Assembly (NCBI GenBank): GCA_022653675.1
Contig: JALCST010000017.1
Location: forward strand, 1-41,649
Reading direction: 5' to 3'
DNA: 41,649 nucleotides
DNA from: Bacteroidales bacterium
GTDB lineage: Bacteria > Bacteroidota > Bacteroidia > Bacteroidales > UBA932
Shown here piece after piece: positions 1 through 6,538 of the stretch. How positions within the stretch are numbered: position 1 is the first letter of the stretch; each line of letters opens with the position of its first letter. The notes under the pieces are model-generated. The model was not told where the DNA came from, searched no databases, and saw nothing but the letters and a program-made list of their open reading frames with translations. The position numbers and the translations under genes are program-made.

Positions 1-45
1 ACAAGGTAGCCGTACCGGAAGGTGTGGCTGGAACACCTCCTTTTT
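1..45 (+). rRNA. 16S ribosomal RNA, 3' end only
   Basis: The first bases match the conserved 3' terminus of bacterial 16S rRNA, ending in the anti-Shine-Dalgarno core CCTCC (36-40) followed by a T run. The rest of the gene lies upstream of the window. The exact mature 3' end is uncertain by a few bases. It is followed by tRNA-Ile and tRNA-Ala, as in many rRNA operons, but no 23S gene follows. Confidence 0.95.
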
Positions 46-133
46 GGAGCTGGTCAGGGTTGTGACGCAGAGAGAGAGCACGTACGAGGCACAAGGAGAA
101 TACGGATTTGTCTTCCATTTTTATAATTTATGG

Positions 134-174
134 AGCCTTGCCGATCTTCACTCTGTGAGGTCATCGGCAAGGCT
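134..174 (+). other. Long hairpin between 16S rRNA and tRNA-Ile
   Basis: Positions 134-145 and 163-174 are perfect 12-base inverted arms. The bases between them form a further 6-pair stem (146-151 with 155-160, including one G-U pair) with a 3-base loop and a 2-base bulge. No T run follows, so it does not look like a terminator. In an rRNA transcript such a duplex could be a processing site for a double-strand nuclease such as RNase III, or a spacer fold; the role is inferred only. Confidence 0.6.
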
Positions 175-182
175 TCATTAAT

Positions 183-256
183 AGTCGCGTAGCTCAGTTG
201 GTTAGAGCACCACACTGATAATGTGGGGGTCAGCAGTTCAAGTCTGCTCGCGACTA
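183..256 (+). tRNA. tRNA-Ile (anticodon GAT)
   Basis: A full cloverleaf can be drawn. The acceptor arm 183-189 pairs with 249-255, the D-arm starts GCTC, the anticodon loop is 215-221 with GAT at 217-219, and the T-arm carries TTCAAGT. The discriminator is A256 and the CCA end is not encoded. Its place just after 16S is the usual spacer position for tRNA-Ile in bacterial rRNA operons. Confidence 0.96.
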
Positions 257-308
257 CAGATACGCGCGGCTGTTTGGGTCATGCGGTCGATGTTTGGATG
301 CAAAAATT

Positions 309-338
309 TTTGAGATTTGTAAAAATCACATATATTTG
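309..338 (+). promoter_or_regulatory. Candidate promoter for tRNA-Ala
   Basis: A TTTG at 309-312 and a TATATTTG at 331-338 are 18 bases apart, which fits the Bacteroidota primary sigma pattern (TTTG at -33, TAnnTTTG at -7). The predicted start falls about 8-10 bases before the tRNA-Ala gene. It lies in the spacer between the two tRNAs, where a normal rRNA operon needs no promoter, so it suggests that tRNA-Ala is transcribed on its own. Confidence 0.65.
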
Positions 339-353
339 CACTCCAAACGATTC

Positions 354-430
354 GGGGGATTAGCTCAGTTGGCTAGAGCACCTGCTTTGCAAGCAGGGGG
401 TCGCGGGTTCGACTCCCACATTCTCCACCA
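354..430 (+). tRNA. tRNA-Ala (anticodon TGC)
   Basis: The cloverleaf includes the alanine identity pair G3-U70 in the acceptor arm, anticodon TGC at 388-390 and an encoded CCA (428-430). One oddity is the T-arm: its second pair is C404 against A418, a mismatch where a Watson-Crick pair is expected. This may be a tolerated variant, a decaying copy or a sequence error. The gene has its own upstream promoter and is closed by a terminator, so it behaves as a single-gene unit although it sits where an rRNA operon tRNA would be. Confidence 0.93.
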
Positions 431-439
431 CTTGAAAAT

Positions 440-472
440 GAAGCACTTACGAAAGCAAGTGCTTCTTTTTTT
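440..472 (+). terminator. Rho-independent terminator after tRNA-Ala
   Basis: Nine-base perfect arms (440-448 and 457-465) enclose an 8-base loop and are followed at once by seven T residues (466-472). This is a textbook intrinsic terminator. It ends the 16S/tRNA transcription unit before any 23S gene could be read. Confidence 0.9.
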
Positions 473-522
473 GTTTATTTCCGCCTCAGGATAAGACTCT
501 TTATAAAATTCCTTCTTTTTTA

Positions 523-530
523 TATCTTTG
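523..530 (+). promoter_or_regulatory. -7 box upstream of the S24 regulator
   Basis: TATCTTTG matches the Bacteroidota -7 consensus TAnnTTTG. The expected start point is near 537, about 30 bases before the chosen start codon. The -33 element is weak (around 500), so an activator or self-regulation is possible. Confidence 0.5.
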
Positions 531-567
531 TTCTGATTCGGGAACAATGTGTAAAACTTTCGTACAG

Positions 568-1269
568 ATGATGAATAAACAGGAACGGTTGGAAGCCGTA
601 TATAAAAACTTGAGAAGCGGAGGCCTTGTCCGTACGAAAAAAGATTTCGCATCTGCAATAGGGGTTTCTTATCCTAATATCAGCTCGGCTCTTAACGGGA
701 ATGAAGCTTACCTGACCTGTAACTTGTTTAAGAAAGTCCATAGCAGATATCCCAAGTTTAATACCAACTGGCTTATTACGGGGGAAGGGGAGATGATTAT
801 TGATTCAAAGGAAATATATAATGCGCCGAAGTCAGAAGATAAACTGTCCCATTACGAGTTGGTCCCGCTCTACAATCTGGATTCTGTTGGCGGATTCCGT
901 TCGAGCAACGACATAATGGACAATCCCACCTATATTGAGAAATACATCCCGTTCCCCGGTGCAGTAAAAGGCGATTTTTGCATTCATGTCACAGGTAACT
1001 CTATGACGCCTTTATATAGCCCCGGCTCTATAATTCTAGTTCGTGAGGTAAAGGGCTGGAGAGAGTATTTTGGATACGGGAACTCCTTCGTGATCTTACT
1101 TAAAGACGGGAGGCGCATACTAAAACAAGTAAAAGAATCCAGGAAAGACACTAAGGAGAATGTCCTTTGCGTCTCCTTCAACCAGTCTTACCCAGACGAG
1201 GAATTGCCAAAGAACATGATCTTGAATGTATACAAGGTGATCATGACTTTGACTGTGGAAGGGTTCTGA
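568..1269 (+). CDS. S24-family (LexA/CI-like) transcriptional regulator
   Basis: This is a phage-repressor-like protein of 233 residues. The N-terminal part (about 5-75) is a helix-turn-helix of the type common in Bacteroidota repressors (KDFASAIGVSYPNISSALNG, ending with NWLITGEGEM). The C-terminal part (about 95-230) is an S24 peptidase fold: the nucleophile serine is in GNSMTP (Ser145) and the general-base lysine is in RRILKQ (Lys186). Such proteins dimerise, bind operators and may self-cleave after DNA damage. The start was set at the double ATG (568/571); an upstream ATG at 547 is possible. No integrase, phage or conjugation gene is nearby, so its target is unknown. It may be a leftover of a lost mobile element or a control gene of the broken restriction locus that follows. 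Confidence 0.85.
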   Translation: MMNKQERLEAVYKNLRSGGLVRTKKDFASAIGVSYPNISSALNGNEAYLTCNLFKKVHSRYPKFNTNWLITGEGEMIIDSKEIYNAPKSEDKLSHYELVPLYNLDSVGGFRSSNDIMDNPTYIEKYIPFPGAVKGDFCIHVTGNSMTPLYSPGSIILVREVKGWREYFGYGNSFVILLKDGRRILKQVKESRKDTKENVLCVSFNQSYPDEELPKNMILNVYKVIMTLTVEGF

Positions 1270-1305
1270 AAAACTTATGAATAAGGATTCGTAAGTTTAG
1301 GATAG

Positions 1306-1668
1306 AAAGTTTGCAGAAAAAAGACGAAGAATGTTTTGTTTATAGATGCAAGTCGCGAATACGAAAATGGAAAGAATCAAAACAAACTCCGTACCCAGGA
1401 CATCAATCATATAGTTTCTACTTACAGTAAATTCGTAAGCGGAGAGATTTCTCCTGGGGTCGTCGAAGATAAATACGCTTATATTGCCATACCTTCCGAA
1501 ATAGTTGAGAACGATTATAACCTGAATATTCCCCGTTATGTGGATACTTATGAAGAAGAGCCTGAAATAGACATAAAAGCCGTACAAAACGATATTGATG
1601 TAATTGAAAAAGAATTAGGTGAGGTTCAGATTAAAATGAAAGGATATTTAAAAGAAATTGGATATTAA
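1306..1668 (+). pseudogene. hsdM: hsdM remnant: C-terminal end of type I R-M methyltransferase subunit
   Basis: The frame is open from just after a stop at 1303-1305 to the stop at 1666-1668 (120 codons). It carries the typical HsdM C-terminal signature VLFIDASREYENGKNQNKLR, then ENDYNLNIPRYVDT and a coiled acidic tail (VQNDIDVIEKELGEVQIKM). HsdM is normally around 500 residues, so the target-recognition-linked N-terminus and the whole methyltransferase core, including the AdoMet-binding and NPPF motifs, are missing. The only possible starts are weak (TTG 1336). The stop overlaps the next ATG by one base (TAATG), preserving the original operon junction. It cannot methylate DNA. Confidence 0.88.
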
Positions 1669-3071
1669 TGGAAACAAAACAATCATCTGACGAGAGTCAA
1701 AATATAGAATACAAAGAACAGTGGCATGATGAATATCTGAAATGGATATGCGGATTTGCCAATGCTTCCGGAGGTAAAATCTATATTGGAATTAATGATA
1801 ATAAGGAGGTTGTGGGTGTAGATAATTCTCATAAGTTGATGGAAGACATTCCAAATAAAATTGTCAATTATCTTGGTATTGTAGCAGATATAAATCTTTT
1901 ACATGAAAAGGGACTTGACTATTTGGAAATAGTGGTGCAGCCAAGCAATATTCCCATTTCACACAAAGGCATTTATTATTTCCGTTCCGGTGCTACCAAA
2001 CAGGAATTGAAAGGGGTTGCATTGCAACAGTTTATTTTAAAGAAAATGGGACGTTCCTGGGACGATATTGCCAACGAAACGGCAACACTTGACGACATAG
2101 ATCGCGATGCTATCGACTATTTTCTTCGCAAAGCTACCGATGCACAAAGAATGCCGCTTGAATCTTTGAATGACAGTACTGAAAAAGTGCTTGAAAATTT
2201 AAATCTCTACGATGAAAACGGGAAGTTGAAGAATGCTGCCATATTGCTGTTCGGCAAACGGCCGTCGCGATTCTTTACTTGTGTGGAATTTAAGATAGGC
2301 CGATTTGGAAAGGATGAAAGCGATTTGATGTTTCAGGATGTAGTAGAAGGTAATATCATACAAATGACCGACCGTGTGATTGAAATCCTTAAATCGAAAT
2401 ATCTTATTTCTCCTATTTACTATAAAGGTTTGCAACGTATCGAACCGCTCGAAATACCGGAAGATGCCTTGCGCGAAGCATTATTCAATAGCATTATACA
2501 CAAAGATTACACAGGTGTTTTTATTCAACTGAAAGTATATGCTGATCGGCTTATTCTCTGGAATGAAGGGAAATTGCCGGATGGCTATACCGTAGATATG
2601 TTAATGAATAACCATTCTTCCAAACCCCGCAATCGGAACATTGCCAATGTCTTTTACAAGGCAGGGTTCATAGAAGCGTGGGGAAGAGGTATTAATAAAA
2701 TACGTCTTGGACTAAAAGCGGCCAAACTTCCTGAACCAGTATTTGAAAGCACAATGGGAGGATTCTCCGTAACCATATACCGGAAAAATAAAAGCGATGA
2801 CGGTGTAAATGACGGTGTAAATGACGATGTAAATGACGGTGTAAATGACGGTGTAAAATTGCCTGATACTGAATTCCAGATATTGCATTTAATTGTAAAA
2901 ACGCCTTCGATAACCTATACTGAAACAGCAAATAAATTGAAAATATCGGAAGCCACGGTAACACGGGCAATACGCAATTTACGTACTCAAAAATACATTA
3001 TTCGTAAAGGTTCCGATAAGGTTGGCAGTTGGATAATTACAGAAAAAGGTCAACAGCAGCTTGAAAAGTAA
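1668..3071 (+). CDS. AlbA_2 / HATPase_c_4 ATP-binding regulator (RecG-like annotation)
   Basis: The protein has 467 residues. Residues about 10-125 form an AlbA_2 (Schlafen AAA_4-like) domain (IEYKEQW, FANASGGKIYIGINDN, GIYYFRSGATKQEL). The middle (about 160-370) is the HATPase_c_4 region (EALFNSIIHKDYTG, EAWGRGINKI). A hydrophilic linker of DGVN repeats follows (about 377-398), then a C-terminal winged helix (TYTETANKLKISEATVTRAIRNL). Databases often call such proteins RecG-like helicases, but no helicase motor is visible. Members are frequent accessory genes inside type I restriction loci, where their role is unclear. It is complete and joined by TAATG overlaps to hsdM and hsdS remnants on both sides, so it is the only intact gene of the old operon. 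A transcriptional or anti-phage role is possible but unproven. Confidence 0.85.
   Translation: METKQSSDESQNIEYKEQWHDEYLKWICGFANASGGKIYIGINDNKEVVGVDNSHKLMEDIPNKIVNYLGIVADINLLHEKGLDYLEIVVQPSNIPISHKGIYYFRSGATKQELKGVALQQFILKKMGRSWDDIANETATLDDIDRDAIDYFLRKATDAQRMPLESLNDSTEKVLENLNLYDENGKLKNAAILLFGKRPSRFFTCVEFKIGRFGKDESDLMFQDVVEGNIIQMTDRVIEILKSKYLISPIYYKGLQRIEPLEIPEDALREALFNSIIHKDYTGVFIQLKVYADRLILWNEGKLPDGYTVDMLMNNHSSKPRNRNIANVFYKAGFIEAWGRGINKIRLGLKAAKLPEPVFESTMGGFSVTIYRKNKSDDGVNDGVNDDVNDGVNDGVKLPDTEFQILHLIVKTPSITYTETANKLKISEATVTRAIRNLRTQKYIIRKGSDKVGSWIITEKGQQQLEK
2799..2858 (+). repeat. Five tandem 12-bp repeats (GACGGTGTAAAT) in a coding linker
   Basis: Five copies in a row differ by one base in copy 3 and one at the end of copy 5. 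They encode DGVN units between the ATPase-like region and the winged helix. Because each unit is a whole number of codons, slippage would change linker length without a frameshift. Confidence 0.9.
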
Positions 3072-3199
3072 TGAAAGAAGCGAATAACAATATACCTGAA
3101 GGATACAAGAATTCGCCACGGAGAATTGATCTTAAATACAGAATTAATAAAGGCTCCACGATCATGTATCGAATATGTAATTACTCACGAACTTTGTAA
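3071..3199 (+). pseudogene. hsdS: hsdS remnant: first ~16 codons, then fused out of frame
   Basis: The ATG at 3071 overlaps the preceding stop (TAATG). The product begins MKEANNNIPEGYKNSP, which is the usual opening of Bacteroidota HsdS specificity subunits (NIPEGYKxSPxG...). After about codon 16 the resemblance ends. The frame runs through sequence belonging to a YgjP-like gene read in the wrong frame and stops at 3199 after 42 residues. Both target-recognition domains are gone. The break point is near 3110-3120. Confidence 0.7.
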
Positions 3200-3299
3200 C
3201 CTTGTCCATAGAAACCATACGAAAGCTTTCTATGATTTGTTATCAGAAGAAATACCCGATTGGAAGAAATGGAAGAGTAAACTGGAACATATAAATTAA
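3111..3299 (+). pseudogene. YgjP-like M48 metallopeptidase remnant (C-terminal end)
   Basis: Read in the frame with codons starting at multiples of three, this stretch gives a clear C-terminal YgjP/DUF45 sequence: LNTELIKAP, then SCIEYVITHELCNLVH, then a PDWKKWK ending at the stop 3297-3299. The zinc motif HExxH is visible (HELCN). Intact proteins are about 230 residues; only about 60 remain, with no start codon. YgjP-type peptidases are commonly carried with hsdR in type I restriction islands, so this marks the far side of a deletion that removed most of hsdS and whatever lay beyond, probably hsdR. Confidence 0.8.
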
Positions 3300-3336
3300 C
3301 TATAGCACAATAAATTTACCCGTTAACCAAATGGCA

Positions 3337-4194
3337 TCAGAAGGTTCCTTCGAACACTTTCTCGGCGGGCCCTGTCATGAAGACATCCTCCCCGTTCCAG
3401 TCAATCTTCAAGGTGCCCAACGGCAGATGCACGTCGACGTCCCTTTCCGTCCTTCCGTTGAGGACGGAGGCTACGACGGAAGCGCAGCTGCCTGTCCCGC
3501 AGGCCAGCGTGGCCCCGGCCGCCCGTTCCCATGTCCTTACATCGATTTCATGCCTGTTCTCCAAATGCACGAAATCTACATTGGTCCCTTCGGGGAATGA
3601 GGGGTGCGATTCGATCGTGTGTCCGTCGCGCACCGGATCGAGGGAGGGATAATCGTCCGTGAAAATCACCGTGTGAGGTACTCCCATCAACATACTCGTA
3701 ATCCTGACCGATGAATAGCCTCCCGGTTTGCAGGTGCCGGTCCCGAAGGTCAGCAGTTCGTCTGTGACGTTTCCCGCATGGCCTTTCATGGGAATCCTGG
3801 ATCTTTCCAGGATCGGCGCACCCATGTTTACCCTTACGGCAGATACCTTTCCATCGGCATCCAGCAGAATTTCGGGTTTCATTATTCCGGCCCCGGTCTC
3901 CACGTCGAACGATGTCTTGCCGACAAGGCCGTTTTCGAAAACGTATCTCGACAGGCAGCGGATGGCGTTGCCGCACATCGATGCTTCGCTGCCGTCGGGA
4001 TTGAATATCCTCATGCCCACGTCGGCCCTTCCCGAAGGTACGACAACCACCAGCCCGTCGGCACCGATGCCTGTGTGACGGTCGCAAAGCCTCGATGCAA
4101 GTTCAGGCAACCCCTCGGGGGACGGATAGCCGTTCCGAAGGAAGTCCAGGATTATGAAGTCGTTTCCGAGACCGTGTGCCTTTGTGAAATTCAT
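3337..4194 (-). CDS. dapF: Diaminopimelate epimerase DapF
   Basis: DapF converts LL- to meso-diaminopimelate in the cytoplasm, the last step but one of lysine synthesis and the source of the peptidoglycan cross-linking residue. The 285-residue protein has the family layout of two similar halves. Both catalytic cysteines are present: Cys74 in MCGNAIRC and Cys232 in ACGTGSC. The substrate-binding start (FTKAHGLGNDFI) and the CDRHTGIGADG segment are intact, and the length is normal. It lies 21 bases after the membrane-protein gene on the same strand, so the two are probably co-transcribed. It connects to the peptidoglycan-related genes farther along the window only by theme. Confidence 0.96.
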   Translation of the reverse strand: MNFTKAHGLGNDFIILDFLRNGYPSPEGLPELASRLCDRHTGIGADGLVVVVPSGRADVGMRIFNPDGSEASMCGNAIRCLSRYVFENGLVGKTSFDVETGAGIMKPEILLDADGKVSAVRVNMGAPILERSRIPMKGHAGNVTDELLTFGTGTCKPGGYSSVRITSMLMGVPHTVIFTDDYPSLDPVRDGHTIESHPSFPEGTNVDFVHLENRHEIDVRTWERAAGATLACGTGSCASVVASVLNGRTERDVDVHLPLGTLKIDWNGEDVFMTGPAEKVFEGTF

Positions 4195-4215
4195 GATTAA
4201 AACATAGAAAGATTT

Positions 4216-4890
4216 TTATCTCTTTTCAAATAAATCAATTAATCCTATAATCTTTTTTGTATCATCGGGTAATTTCGTGTTATCCTGTTTTGCCCTCTTT
4301 GAAATGATGTTTTTAATTGATTCACACTCTTCTTCCTTTATGATATATCCTTTCAGGACGGGAGCTATTTCCTTATAATGGTCTTTTGCAATTAAATAAA
4401 TATTATTTAATACGTTTTCGATATTGGAATCCGGAATGTTCAACAGCGAACACGCATAATAATAGAAAGCTATGCCATATTGCTTTGTGTCGCTGAGTGC
4501 GAGACCTATGTTGAAGTTCGTTTTAGAGATAGCTATCTTACTGCTTTTAGTTATTTTCGAATCGAGGGATTTTGTGTGTTCTTCGAATAATCCGTCGAAT
4601 TTATTCGATAAATCGACAAACCTTTTTTCGATATCGAATATGTTGTAAATCTGCCAACCGATTAGGAAAGTCACAAGCAATGCAAGGGCGGTCACCAATA
4701 CGCCTTGGTAGTCGAATGAAAGATTTGATGTGTGCGGGGCGACGAGGCAGATAGCTACTATGCTTAAAAATATTGCGATTCCGCTCAATACTATTGCGAA
4801 AATGCTTCTTAAGCCCCATCTTTTTTGAATGCCTCCTGAAATGTGGCTATAATGCGCGTCAGGAGATAATTTTGAATCTTCTTGTTTCAT
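4216..4890 (-). CDS. Unknown two-helix membrane protein
   Basis: I do not recognise this 224-residue protein. Two hydrophobic segments are clear, at about 30-51 (IFAIVLSGIAIFLSIVAICLV) and 65-85 (VLVTALALLVTFLIGW). A charged, probably coiled region (about 86-115) and a helical C-terminal part with a possible tetratricopeptide-like fold (about 120-220; FNIGLALSDTKQYGIAFYYYACSLLN) follow. The most likely topology is an inner-membrane hairpin with a cytoplasmic C-terminal domain. It has a good -7 box upstream and precedes dapF by 21 bases. The coding sequence is AT-richer than dapF, which hints at a separate origin. No function is proposed. Confidence 0.75.
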   Translation of the reverse strand: MKQEDSKLSPDAHYSHISGGIQKRWGLRSIFAIVLSGIAIFLSIVAICLVAPHTSNLSFDYQGVLVTALALLVTFLIGWQIYNIFDIEKRFVDLSNKFDGLFEEHTKSLDSKITKSSKIAISKTNFNIGLALSDTKQYGIAFYYYACSLLNIPDSNIENVLNNIYLIAKDHYKEIAPVLKGYIIKEEECESIKNIISKRAKQDNTKLPDDTKKIIGLIDLFEKR

Positions 4891-4915
4891 AGTTTTAATT
4901 TTTAGATTGTTGATA

Positions 4916-4923
4916 CAAATATA
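4916..4923 (-). promoter_or_regulatory. -7 box for the membrane protein-dapF unit
   Basis: The minus strand reads TATATTTG here, matching TAnnTTTG. The expected start is about 20 bases upstream of the ATG at 4890. A TTG lies at a suitable distance farther upstream. Confidence 0.55.
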
Positions 4924-5006
4924 ATTAAAGTTGTTAAAAACAATAAGGGCAGGTTAACAAACTGCGAAAAATGAAGTGTTTTTGGGCAATTGCTGAAATA
5001 ATAGCA

Positions 5007-5014
5007 TAAATTTG
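5007..5014 (+). promoter_or_regulatory. -7 box for the ECF sigma gene
   Basis: TAAATTTG matches the Bacteroidota -7 consensus. A TTTG at 4981-4984 is 22 bases away, slightly long for a -33 element. The predicted start leaves a leader of only about 12 bases before the ATG at 5033. It is back to back with the minus-strand promoter at 4916. Confidence 0.5.
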
Positions 5015-5032
5015 TGCGCATGAATCATCGAT

Positions 5033-5569
5033 ATGACGGCTGAAAACGAGACTTTGCTTAAACTTCTCATGTCTGAAGGAGACAAGGAGGCGTTCGCCAT
5101 AATATTCCAGACATATTATGCGAAGGCATTCTCGTTCATAAAGTCGATGCTCGGTTCGTCCCAGATCGCCGAGGATCTTGCGCAGGATGTTTTCGTAAAG
5201 CTCTGGAATGCGAGGGAGCGGCTTCCCGAAATAAGATCCTTGGATAAATACCTGTTCACGATGTGCAAGTATGCGGCTTTGGACTATCTGAAGTCCTCGC
5301 CTGGCAGGACGATCTCCCTCGATGATGCCGAAAACGGGAAGCTCGTAGACTTCAGTGAAATATCCGATCCGGACGTTTTTACCGACGAGAAGCGGGAGAG
5401 GGTTCGCAGTGCCGTTGCCAAGATGCCGCAGAAAAGGCGCAGCATCTTCGTCATGAGCAGGTTCCTGGGGATATCGAATGAAAATATCGCCAAGAAGATG
5501 GGCATTTCCAAGAAAACTGTGGAGAACCAGTTGTCCCTTGCTGCGAAGGAGTTGAAAAAAGTCATTTGA
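5033..5569 (+). CDS. ECF RNA polymerase sigma factor
   Basis: This 178-residue protein is an extracytoplasmic-function sigma-70 factor. Region 2 (about 10-80) includes YYAKAFSFIKSMLG and the -10-binding segment AEDLAQDVFVKLW. Region 4 (about 120-175) has the helix-turn-helix FLGISNENIAKKMGISKKTVENQL. The following gene is a FecR-type anti-sigma and the next a SusC with an STN domain. This is the standard trans-envelope circuit in which a ligand-bound outer-membrane receptor signals through FecR to release the sigma factor. It therefore probably drives the transporter genes downstream. The start is fixed because the upstream ATG is in a frame that closes at once. Confidence 0.95.
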   Translation: MTAENETLLKLLMSEGDKEAFAIIFQTYYAKAFSFIKSMLGSSQIAEDLAQDVFVKLWNARERLPEIRSLDKYLFTMCKYAALDYLKSSPGRTISLDDAENGKLVDFSEISDPDVFTDEKRERVRSAVAKMPQKRRSIFVMSRFLGISNENIAKKMGISKKTVENQLSLAAKELKKVI

Positions 5570-5622
5570 TTTTTCGGGAGTTTTGCCTTTCTGATTCGTC
5601 TTATAGATGAAATCAGAAAAAT

Positions 5623-6534
5623 ATGCATGCGAATTTCCCAAATTTCCCCGGTGATGATGAATTGAAAAACCTGTGGGACAAGCAGCCGTCCGAAGAGATG
5701 GATGTCGATGTCGTGGAGAAGGCCTTCTCCGAAGTCCAGTCCAAAATAAATAAGGAGGGCGATAAGGCGAATAAGCGTAAAAGGCTGCTTCGGAGGCTCG
5801 GCATCGCTGCGGCAATTGCGATCCCCCTCATATCTTTGGGATTCTCCTTTATCTATACGAGCAATAAGTTGAACGGCGTGAAGCATTCGCACATGTCCGA
5901 ATGTTTCGTACCCATGGGTTCCGTAAAGACCGTCAGGTTGCCGGACGGATCTTCCCTTACCTTGAATGCCGGATCCGTACTCATTTATCCGGACAAGTTT
6001 ACCGGGCACAAAAGGGAGGTTTATCTGAACGGCGAAGCCGTATTCGAAGTGGCAAAGGATGCAAGCCATCCGTTTGTCGTGAATGCGTCGGATTTTTCCG
6101 TCGAAGTGCTCGGGACCGTCTTCGACCTTTCGTCATACTCCGACAACGATTACTCTTCCGTGGTGCTTTCTAGAGGAAGCGTCAGAATACATTCGGATAA
6201 GGGGGAGACTCTGCTGGGAGTCAACCAGAAGGCCGAATACTCGCGAAAGGACGGGACCATGAAGGTGACCCTGGTGAATGCCGGGGATTACCTCGCCTGG
6301 AGCCGCGGATCGATAATCCTGCAAGGCTCGTCCATCGGGGACATCATAAAAATTTTGGAAAGGAGATACGGAGTCAAGGTGTATTGTTCCGAATCGGACA
6401 AATTCGCCGATGCTAGAATCACGGCGAAGTTCGAATCCTACCAGTCGTTGGAGGATTTCCTGAACGTATTGGAGAAACTGATTCCGGGCATGCATTATCA
6501 AATAGAAGGGGGCGATATCGTAAGGCTCTATTGA
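5623..6534 (+). CDS. FecR-family anti-sigma factor / signal transducer
   Basis: The protein has 303 residues. The N-terminal cytoplasmic part (about 1-60) would hold the ECF sigma factor. One membrane helix follows at about 63-82 (IAAAIAIPLISLGFSFIYTS). The periplasmic FecR domain (about 95-205) has the typical GSVKTVRLPDGSSLTLNAGSVLIYP and GEAVFEVAKDASHPFVV segments. The last part (about 215-303) is the DUF4974/STN-like domain that contacts the receptor (DIIKILERRYGVKV, LEDFLNVLEKLIPG). It starts 53 bases after the sigma gene and ends 4 bases before the SusC start, consistent with an operon. Confidence 0.95.
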   Translation: MHANFPNFPGDDELKNLWDKQPSEEMDVDVVEKAFSEVQSKINKEGDKANKRKRLLRRLGIAAAIAIPLISLGFSFIYTSNKLNGVKHSHMSECFVPMGSVKTVRLPDGSSLTLNAGSVLIYPDKFTGHKREVYLNGEAVFEVAKDASHPFVVNASDFSVEVLGTVFDLSSYSDNDYSSVVLSRGSVRIHSDKGETLLGVNQKAEYSRKDGTMKVTLVNAGDYLAWSRGSIILQGSSIGDIIKILERRYGVKVYCSESDKFADARITAKFESYQSLEDFLNVLEKLIPGMHYQIEGGDIVRLY

Positions 6535-6538
6535 CAAC

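Noticed and set aside
294-658. Open frames over the tRNA-Ala region on both strands
   Set aside because: The minus-strand product contains the well-known spurious translation of a tRNA gene (ESNPRPPACKAGALAN), and the plus-strand one is the tRNA read through.
1336-1668. hsdM tail as an independent small gene with a TTG start
   Set aside because: The family signature continues upstream of the TTG in the same frame to 1306, which fits a truncated gene rather than a new start.
2799-2858. Possible CRISPR array
   Set aside because: The 12-bp units are directly joined without spacers and encode a protein linker.
354-3336. Integrated element using tRNA-Ala as attachment site
   Set aside because: The accessory patch follows a tRNA, but no integrase and no second copy of the tRNA 3' end were found near 3300.
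4934-6069. Long minus-strand frames opposite the sigma and FecR genes
   Set aside because: They are antisense to two clear protein families and have no recognisable domain or start signal.
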